Assembly: GCA_937943575.1 (NCBI GenBank)
Contig: CALEAV010000007.1
Coordinates: 1 to 64,000 of the forward strand
DNA length: 64,000 nucleotides
Direction: 5' to 3'
Origin: an uncultured bacterium
GTDB taxonomy: Bacteria > Desulfobacterota > Desulfobaccia > Desulfobaccales > 0-14-0-80-60-11
Under the pieces are notes generated by a model. The model was not told the DNA's origin. It worked only from the letters and a program-made list of their open reading frames with translations, and did not search any database. The position numbers were made by a program, and so were the translations under genes. Shown here in pieces: positions 55,155 to 61,591 of the stretch. How positions within the stretch are numbered: the stretch's first letter is position 1; each line of letters opens with the position of its first letter.

Positions 55155-56201
55155 TCAGGGGACCAGGGGCGGGCCGTCCAGGCCGGTGGTCTCGGGAAAG
55201 CCGGCCATGAGGTTGAAGTTGCACACCGCCTGGGCCGCGGCGCCCCGCCCCAGGTTGTCGATGGCGGCCACCACCACCACCCGGTCCCCCGCCGGGTGCA
55301 CCCTGAGGGCCAGGTCGCAGAAATTGGTGCCCCGCACTTGGGCGGTAGTGGGGAGAGTTCCCGGCGGCATCATCCGGACGAAGGGCTCGTCCCGATAGAA
55401 GCCTTCGTAGAGCCCATAAAGCTCCGCCTCGGTGGCCGGCGAAGTCAGGGTGGCGTAGAGGGTGGCGAGGATGCCCCGGTTCATGGGCACCAGATGGGGG
55501 GTGAAGGTGAGGCGCACCGGCTCCCCGGCCAGGAGGCTCAGCTCCTGCTCCATCTCCGGGGTGTGGCGGTGCTCGAAGACCTTGTAGGCCCGGAAGCTGT
55601 CCGCCACTTCGCAGAAGGAGGTGGCCAAGGACGCCCCCCGGCCGGCGCCGCTGACGCCGCTTTTGCAGTCGGCGATGAGGGTGTGGAGCTCCACCCGCCG
55701 GGCCCTGACCAGGGGCGCCAGCCCCAGGACGACCGCGGTGGGGTAGCACCCCGGGTTTCCCACCAGGCGGGCCGTGGCCAAGCGCTGCCGGTGGAGCTCC
55801 GGCAGGCCGTAGACCGCCTCCTCCAGCAGCTCCGGGGCCGTGTGCGGCTGATACCAGGCTTCATACACTCCAGGGTCCCGGAAGCGGAAGTCGGCGCTCA
55901 GGTCCACCACCCGCATGCCCGCAGCCAGCAGGCGGGGCACCATCTCCAGGGCGCTGCGATGCGGCACTGCGGTAAAGGCAAACCGGGCCCGCCTCGCCAC
56001 CTCCTCCGGGTCCGGGGGGATGAACTCCTGGTGGACGATCCCGGCCAGGGCGGGGAAGACCTGGCCCACCGGCCGGCCCTGATACTCCCGGGAGGTGAGG
56101 GCCGCAAGCCGGACGTGCGGGTGCCGGGCCAGAAGGCGCAGCAGCTCCAGGCCGGTGTAGCCCGAGGCCCCCACCACCGCCACGGTCACCTGGGCGGACA
56201 T
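55155..56201 (-). CDS. argC: N-acetyl-gamma-glutamyl-phosphate reductase
   Basis: 348 residues, third step of arginine synthesis. NADP motif VVGASGYTGLELLRLL at the N-terminus, catalytic Cys152 in VGNPGCYPTA, the CKSGVSGAGRGAS segment and HTPEMEQELSLL. It begins 9 nt after the rpsI stop in the same operon, an arrangement with ribosomal-protein genes known from several deltaproteobacteria. Confidence 0.95.
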   Translation of the reverse strand: MSAQVTVAVVGASGYTGLELLRLLARHPHVRLAALTSREYQGRPVGQVFPALAGIVHQEFIPPDPEEVARRARFAFTAVPHRSALEMVPRLLAAGMRVVDLSADFRFRDPGVYEAWYQPHTAPELLEEAVYGLPELHRQRLATARLVGNPGCYPTAVVLGLAPLVRARRVELHTLIADCKSGVSGAGRGASLATSFCEVADSFRAYKVFEHRHTPEMEQELSLLAGEPVRLTFTPHLVPMNRGILATLYATLTSPATEAELYGLYEGFYRDEPFVRMMPPGTLPTTAQVRGTNFCDLALRVHPAGDRVVVVAAIDNLGRGAAAQAVCNFNLMAGFPETTGLDGPPLVP

Positions 56202-56210
56202 GGCAAAAAA

Positions 56211-56606
56211 TTACCGCTTGGAGTATTGGCAGCCCCGGCGGGCGCCCCGCCGGCCGTATTTCTTGCGCTCCTTGATCCGGGCGTCCCGGGTAAGGTAGCC
56301 TGCCTTTTTGAGGAGGGGGCGGTATTCGGGGTTGAGCTCCTGCAGGGCCCGGCTGAGGCCGTGCTTGATGGCCCCGGCCTGGCCTTCGGGGCCGCCGCCG
56401 GTGACCCTCACCAGGATGTCCAACTCGGCGCCCACGTTGAGGAGCCGCAAGGGCTGGCTGACCAGATTGCGGGTGGTCTCCAGGGGGAAATAGTCCTGGA
56501 AATCCCGGTCATTGATGATGATGCGGCCGTTGCCCGGCCGGAGGTAGACCCGGGCCACCGCCGATTTCCGTTTGCCCACCGCATGGATGTTGAACGACTG
56601 GGCCAT
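56211..56606 (-). CDS. rpsI: 30S ribosomal protein S9
   Basis: 131 residues: [24 protein letters not shown] start, [21 protein letters not shown] core, and the conserved basic C-terminus [14 protein letters not shown] ending in the KR that contacts P-site tRNA (the usual end is QFSKR). ATG overlaps the rplM stop by 1 nt (TAATG). Confidence 0.97.
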   Translation of the reverse strand: MAQSFNIHAVGKRKSAVARVYLRPGNGRIIINDRDFQDYFPLETTRNLVSQPLRLLNVGAELDILVRVTGGGPEGQAGAIKHGLSRALQELNPEYRPLLKKAGYLTRDARIKERKKYGRRGARRGCQYSKR

Positions 56607-57040
56607 TAGTCCTCCCAGGTCACCGGCCGGGGCTGCTGGGCCTCATGGGGATGCCCGGGGCCGGCGTAAATCTTCAGTTTCTTGAGGAGCTGGCGCCCCA
56701 GGCTGTTTTTGGGGAGCATGCCCCGAACCGCCTGGCGCAGCAAGTCCTCCGGCCGTTTCTTCAGAAGCTGCCGGGCGGTGATGCTCTTGAGCCCGCCCAT
56801 GTAGCCGGTATGGCGGTAATATATCTTTTTGTCCCACTTCTGCCCGGTGAGGCGCACCTTGTCGGCATTCACCACCACCACGAAATCCCCGGTGTCGAGG
56901 TGAGGGGTGAAAACGGGTTTGGTTTTACCCCGCAGCGCCATGGCAATGCGGCTGGCCAGGCGGCCCAGCACCTGGCCCTGGGCGTCCACCAGGAGCCACT
57001 CCCGGGGCACTTCCCCTTTCTTGGCCATATAGGTCGGCAT
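56606..57040 (-). CDS. rplM: 50S ribosomal protein L13
   Basis: 144 residues, standard length. [58 protein letters not shown] and [24 protein letters not shown] are all canonical. Frame is open further upstream (to 57124) but the start at 57040 (MPTYMAKKG) matches the family; the upstream part overlaps the promoter. Confidence 0.97.
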   Translation of the reverse strand: MPTYMAKKGEVPREWLLVDAQGQVLGRLASRIAMALRGKTKPVFTPHLDTGDFVVVVNADKVRLTGQKWDKKIYYRHTGYMGGLKSITARQLLKKRPEDLLRQAVRGMLPKNSLGRQLLKKLKIYAGPGHPHEAQQPRPVTWED

Positions 57041-57070
57041 GACAACCCTCGTCTCAGAAATAACCTGATT

Positions 57071-57100
57071 AATATATCGATTTCCCCCAAAGCTTGTCAA
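57071..57100 (-). promoter_or_regulatory. Sigma-70-type promoter of rplM-rpsI-argC-truA
   Basis: On the minus strand TTGACA (57095-57100), 18-nt spacer, TATATT (57071-57076); 31 nt before the rplM start. Upstream of it (57101-57303) is a GC-rich gap with no gene. Confidence 0.75.
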
Positions 57101-57303
57101 TCCCCAGGTGCGGCGGGGGGACATTTCGGCCTTGGCGGCCGGGCCACCGTGAGTGGCGGCGGGCCCCCCTGCCGCCAGACCCCTTCATGAGGCTTGGGGG
57201 AGAGGGCGTGAAGGGCAGCAGGGCGCTGCTCCTCGGGATGAGTCCAGGGCCAGGGTGCGGTCCCCCCGCGGTTTCCTTCTCCCCTTTTTTGGGCGACAAT
57301 GAG

Positions 57304-57939
57304 GTGACTTCCTTCAAGGAGGCGGCCATTTTCCCCCTGTTTCTCATTGCCGCCATGGTCCTGCATGCCTGGCCGGCACCGGCCCCGGCCCAGTCCGGGA
57401 GGCCGCCTGCGGCCCTGCGCCGCCCGCCCCTCCAGCAGCTCTTTCATACCGAGCGGGTGGATGTCGTCTATGACCGCCGGGAGCACCTGGAGGAGCTGGC
57501 CCGCCGGCTGGGGGTGGCGCCGCCGGCCCCCGGAGCGCCCCCGGACCTGGGCACCCTGGCCCTGCGCTTGGATGACATGCTGGCGGAAATCACCCGGGTG
57601 CTCAAGCGCCAGCCGCCGCCGGGGGTGCGGCTTAGGCTGCGGCTTGTGCCCGATGCCCTGGCGGTGCGCCGGCAGCACGACGCCTTGACCGGCCTGCGGC
57701 CCCACACTCCCGGGCCCCGGGGCTGGCTGCCCGCCTTTTATGAGCCCAAAAGCCGCACCCTGTATCTCTCGGTGGCGGATGCCCGCATCGGCCTCCTGGC
57801 CCATGAACTGACCCACTTTGTGCTGAGCGAATCGCCCGGAGGCCGGCCCAGCGAGGTCTTCCAGGAATCCCTGGCCCGCTATCTGGAAGAACGCTACCTC
57901 TCGGGGCGCTCCTTCGATTTCCGGCCGCCGGGGCCTTAG
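57304..57939 (+). CDS. Small exported protein with an HExxH zinc-peptidase-like motif
   Basis: 211 residues from a GTG at 57304; the start is uncertain because no ribosome site is clear (an in-frame start at 57094 is possible but would put coding over the rplM promoter region). Hydrophobic segment FPLFLIAAMVLHAWPAPAPAQ suggests a signal peptide. Near the C-terminus LLAHELTHFVL carries HExxH (His167, Glu168, His171), and downstream FQESLARYLEERYL could supply a glutamate ligand, as in gluzincins. Function unknown. Followed 1 nt later by the MFS gene. Confidence 0.7.
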   Translation: MTSFKEAAIFPLFLIAAMVLHAWPAPAPAQSGRPPAALRRPPLQQLFHTERVDVVYDRREHLEELARRLGVAPPAPGAPPDLGTLALRLDDMLAEITRVLKRQPPPGVRLRLRLVPDALAVRRQHDALTGLRPHTPGPRGWLPAFYEPKSRTLYLSVADARIGLLAHELTHFVLSESPGGRPSEVFQESLARYLEERYLSGRSFDFRPPGP

Positions 57940-57940
57940 G

Positions 57941-59164
57941 ATGTCGGCATCTCCCCCCCGGCTGTTCCCCGCCCTGTGCGCCGTGGGCTTTTTGGCCCGC
58001 TTCTCCTACGCTCTGGCCCGGAACCCGGTGCTGCCACTCTTTGCCCTGTATTTGGGGGCCGGGCCCGAAGCCATCGGCCTGGCGGTGGGCATCTCCACCG
58101 TCACCGGGATTTTCTTCAAGCTGCCCTCCGGCGCCCTCTCCGATGTCATCGGCCGGCGCCGCACCCTGCTCATGGGCCTGGTTATCTTCGGGGGGATGCC
58201 CTTTGCCTACCTCGTCGTCCATAACTACCCCTCCCTCATCCTCATCCGCTTCCTGCACGGGCTGGCCACTGCCATCTACGGCCCGGTGGCCATGGCGGTG
58301 GTGGCGGATCTCGCCGGGACCAGAAAAGGCGAATGGCTCTCGTGGTTCTCCTCGGTGACCATCATGGGGACGCTGGCGGGGGCACCGGTGGGCGGATTTC
58401 TGCTCACCTTTCTGACCCAGGGCCAAGGCCCGGTTCTCGCTGACTTCCGCCTGGTCTTCCTGCTGTCCGGGCTGGCCGGGACCGCTGCCCTCCTTTTGGG
58501 TCTGATGGCCTTACGGGGGAAAGAGACGGTGGCACCTCACCCCGGGGCCCTGAAAGAGCGCCTCAGCCGGTTTTTCTCCGGCATCAAAGAGGTGCTGGGC
58601 GACCGGCGGGTGGTCATCACCTCCAACATGGAGGGTTTGCAGAACCTGACGGTGGGGGCCCTGGAGGCCTTTCTGCCGGTGTATGCGGTCACGGTGGTGG
58701 GGCTGAATGAATTTCAGGCAGGTTTGCTGTGGGGCGTCCAGGTGCTCACCACCATCCTGGCCAAGCCCATGATGGGGCGCCTGTCCGACCGCTTCGGGCG
58801 CAAATTCATCATCGGCGCCGGCATGGTCCTGTGCGCCGGCTCTTTCGCCGCCATCCCCCGGCTCACGTCTTTCTCCCCGCTCCTTGCCACCGCCTCGGTT
58901 TTCGGGCTGGGGGAGGCCTTGGTCACCTCGTCGTGTGCAGCCCTGGTGGCGGATGTATGTCAGGAAAGACACTTCGGCGCCGCCATGGGCGCCTTCGGCA
59001 CCATCTTTGACCTCGGGCATGCCGCCGGCCCCATCCTGGCCGGCCTCCTCCTGGCCCGTCTGGATTACCCCGGGGCCTTCGGCCTCCTGGCGGCGGTGCT
59101 CGCGTCGGCGGTGCCGGTCTTTGTCCTGGGGGTGAAGGAACCGGGACGCCGGATCGCCCGCTGA
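57941..59164 (+). CDS. Major facilitator superfamily transporter
   Basis: 407 residues with 12 predicted membrane helices. The loop 2-3 motif GALSDVIGRRRTLLMGL and its second-half copy GRLSDRFGRKFIIGAGMVL are classic MFS signatures, and the loop-4 Arg region LILIRFLHGLATAIYGPVAMAVVADLAG fits drug/sugar exporters. Substrate not assignable. It lies 1 nt after the HExxH gene and may be co-transcribed with it. Confidence 0.9.
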   Translation: MSASPPRLFPALCAVGFLARFSYALARNPVLPLFALYLGAGPEAIGLAVGISTVTGIFFKLPSGALSDVIGRRRTLLMGLVIFGGMPFAYLVVHNYPSLILIRFLHGLATAIYGPVAMAVVADLAGTRKGEWLSWFSSVTIMGTLAGAPVGGFLLTFLTQGQGPVLADFRLVFLLSGLAGTAALLLGLMALRGKETVAPHPGALKERLSRFFSGIKEVLGDRRVVITSNMEGLQNLTVGALEAFLPVYAVTVVGLNEFQAGLLWGVQVLTTILAKPMMGRLSDRFGRKFIIGAGMVLCAGSFAAIPRLTSFSPLLATASVFGLGEALVTSSCAALVADVCQERHFGAAMGAFGTIFDLGHAAGPILAGLLLARLDYPGAFGLLAAVLASAVPVFVLGVKEPGRRIAR

Positions 59165-59209
59165 CCCGCCGCAGGGCGAACGGTTCGGGTGAGGGCTCCG
59201 GGAGACCGG

Positions 59210-61123
59210 TCAATCCCCCCGGCCGGGCAGGAGCCGGAAGAGCTGCCGCCGGGCGGCGGGCTCCAGGTGAAACTCGGCGGGCATGGGCGCGGCCAGGGCC
59301 CCCTGAAAGGCCCGGCCCAGGGGCGTGGGGGCCAGGCGGCCCCGCTGGCGCATGACCAGGGCTTCAGGCCCCTCGGACCAGGCGGCGGCCAGCCAGTGGA
59401 TGCCGGCCTGGGCCAGCCGGGGGCCCAGGGCCTGCACTTGGCGGCCTTCCAGGGGGCCGGCGGTGATCCCCAGGGCGGCCACCGACTCCTGCCGGCCGAG
59501 GCGCCGCAGCTCCCCCAAGCCGGCGGCACTCGCCCCCGCCGGGAGCGTGAGCCCGTAGATCAGGTGGGGCACCGGGGAGCCGTCGGAGAAGGGCAGGGGA
59601 AAGCCGGACAGCTCGCTACCCAAGCCCGGCACCAGGGCCACGGCCCGGGGATGCTCCCGGCGCAGCTCCCCCAGCATGGCCAAAAGGTGATTCCGCCACA
59701 CCGGCCAGGTGACCCGGGGGAGCAATCCGGCGGTGGCATCCCCCGGCCCGGGGTCGTGGGGCGGGCCGAAGAGCTGGAAGAGCACCGCCGGCTCCTCGGC
59801 ATAACGCCGGGCCAGGATTCCCCAGAAATCCAAAGAGCCCGGATCCGGCAGCGGCGGGTCATAGCACTCACCCCCGGGGCCCCGGTGCGTGGGCAGCAGG
59901 CTGGAGAGGAGGGAGAGCTGGAGGATAGTGTACAGGCCGGCGGCGGCCGCGGTGGCGACGGCGGCATCCACCGCTTCCAGATAATCCTCGCCGTCGGCCT
60001 CGCCCCGGCCCTCCAGGGCCAGATCCTGGGCCAGGGGGAGGCGCACCACCGTGGCCCCCCAGGAGCGGAGCATCGCCGCCTCCGCCGAGCTCAGGGGGAG
60101 TGGGAAGGTGCTGCCCTGGGGGGCGGCCCGCTCCAGCCCCTGCAGGGTGACCCCCCTAAGGAGCCGCACCCGGTCCCGTTCATCCACCAGAAAGCGCCCC
60201 TCCACCCGCAGCCAGGGAAGGTGGCCGGAGAGGCTGCCGCCGGGCAGGCGGGCGGCTCCGGGCCGGGGGTGGGGGTTGTCGGCCGGCAGGATCAGGGTCC
60301 GCTTCCGGGCCGGCGCCTCTAACGTGGGCCGGCGCCAAGGGATTTTCTTAGCGGCGGGACCCCGGCGGGGGCGGCCGATGCGGGAGCGCGGCGCCACCCC
60401 GGCGGCCCGGGGGCTTTCCCGGTCTTTGGCGGGGATTTTCCAGGGCGCCACCGGGCCGGTGGCCTTGACCCGGGGCTTGTCCCGCTGCGGAGCGGGTTTT
60501 TGTCCGGCGGGGCGGACCACCCGGGGGCTGAGTTCAGCCGCTCGGCGGCGCTCGGACTGCGGCCGCTTTTTCTCCGGTTCCCGGGAGGCTGGCAGCTTTT
60601 CCCGGCGCCAGTCACCGCCGGGTTTGGCCGACAAGGCGAGTGGCGGCCTCTCTTTTTCCGGCCTCGGCCCCTGTGGCCGACGCGCCGGGGCCTTTTTGGC
60701 CCTGAGGGTCTGAGGCCGCCGTGGCCGGGTTTTGGCGGGTGGCTTGGCCGGCTTTGGACGGCGTTCCCGACGCTTAGGTTCCCCCGCCTGGCGGGTGGCC
60801 AAGGGGGCCATAGTGCGCCGGGCTTCCCGACTGCTCTCCCGGGCCTCCTCCTCCTTGGCTGCTTGCCGTCTTTCCTGGCGGCGTTGCTGCTGGAGACGCC
60901 GCCGGCGGGCCGCCTCCTGCTCCCGGCGGCGCCGCTCCTTCTCCTCCCGCTCCCGGGCCTCCCGCAGAGCCTCAGCCCGGCGGGCCTCCTGCCGCTGACG
61001 CTCCCGGGCCTCCTCCCGGGTCCGGACGGCGGCCTCGGCCCGGCGCTCCTCCTCCCGGCGGCGGGCCCGCTCCGCCTGCCGTTCTGCCCGGCGGCGCTCT
61101 GCCGCTCTGTCGGTGCGGCTCAT
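59210..61123 (-). CDS. GH5-like protein with long Arg/Glu-rich N-terminus; both catalytic glutamates missing
   Basis: 637 residues. Residues 1 to about 290 are highly charged, first a predicted coiled coil (ERRRAERQAERARRREEERR type), then an Arg/Lys/Pro-rich disordered part. The rest aligns by eye with the TIM barrel of the neighbouring gene: LPWLRVEGRFLVDERDRVRLLRGVTLQGLE against LKWLRVDGNRLVNEDGDPVVLRGVNLSGME. At the acid/base position FNEP is replaced by FGPP, and the ITEWGGE nucleophile segment is GITAGPLEG. So it is probably non-hydrolytic. Start ATG at 61123 (MSRTDR) lacks a strong ribosome site. No signal peptide seen. Confidence 0.8.
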   Translation of the reverse strand: MSRTDRAAERRRAERQAERARRREEERRAEAAVRTREEARERQRQEARRAEALREAREREEKERRRREQEAARRRRLQQQRRQERRQAAKEEEARESSREARRTMAPLATRQAGEPKRRERRPKPAKPPAKTRPRRPQTLRAKKAPARRPQGPRPEKERPPLALSAKPGGDWRREKLPASREPEKKRPQSERRRAAELSPRVVRPAGQKPAPQRDKPRVKATGPVAPWKIPAKDRESPRAAGVAPRSRIGRPRRGPAAKKIPWRRPTLEAPARKRTLILPADNPHPRPGAARLPGGSLSGHLPWLRVEGRFLVDERDRVRLLRGVTLQGLERAAPQGSTFPLPLSSAEAAMLRSWGATVVRLPLAQDLALEGRGEADGEDYLEAVDAAVATAAAAGLYTILQLSLLSSLLPTHRGPGGECYDPPLPDPGSLDFWGILARRYAEEPAVLFQLFGPPHDPGPGDATAGLLPRVTWPVWRNHLLAMLGELRREHPRAVALVPGLGSELSGFPLPFSDGSPVPHLIYGLTLPAGASAAGLGELRRLGRQESVAALGITAGPLEGRQVQALGPRLAQAGIHWLAAAWSEGPEALVMRQRGRLAPTPLGRAFQGALAAPMPAEFHLEPAARRQLFRLLPGRGD

Positions 61124-61327
61124 GCTGCGGTCCCGTGGCGTGTCAGCGGCTCCGCCGCCACGCACAACCCCCAGGAAATCGTAGCCATTTCGGGGCCAGG
61201 GAGGACACCCCAGAGGCAAGGCCCTGCTGCGATTCCTGATGGAATTTCATTGAAATTTCCCTTGGATAAATAAGGACCCCTGCAACGCCTGCATCCCGGC
61301 CCCCTTCGATTCCCGGGCTCCTTTCAT

Positions 61328-61591
61328 TTAGGCGACTCCCGGCTCCTCCGGCTCTTCCGGTTCCTCCGGCAGGCGGGCCCAGACCTGTTCCAGGGCCTCC
61401 TGCAGGCGGGGAAAGAGCCGGGCTTCCATCGCCGCCAGCTCCTCATCCAGCTCCCGGGCCCGCTCCGGGTCCATTTCCCCCACCTTGAGGCGCAAAAGCA
61501 GCAGCTCCTCAAAGCGGTCCAGATCCCGGGGCCGGGCCTGGGGGTGGAGGGCCAGCACCGCCGCCCGCTCCTCGGGAGTGAGGGTCCTCAT
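61328..61591 (-). CDS. Small acidic coiled-coil protein between the GH5-like genes
   Basis: 87 residues from ATG 61591, which overlaps the preceding stop by 4 nt (ATGA), implying coupled translation; another in-frame ATG at 61606 exists. Composition is Glu/Leu/Arg-rich (FEELLLLRLKVGEMDPERARELDEELAAMEARLFPRL) and ends with an EEPEEPEEP tail. No known family. Its stop lies 204 nt before the GH5-like gene start (61123), a gap with no other gene. Confidence 0.7.
   Translation of the reverse strand: MRTLTPEERAAVLALHPQARPRDLDRFEELLLLRLKVGEMDPERARELDEELAAMEARLFPRLQEALEQVWARLPEEPEEPEEPGVA

Noticed and set aside
52972-55398. 808-codon plus-strand frame over phoU and truA
   Set aside because: Antisense shadow; composition is Pro/Gly/Ala/His-rich and it crosses several real genes.
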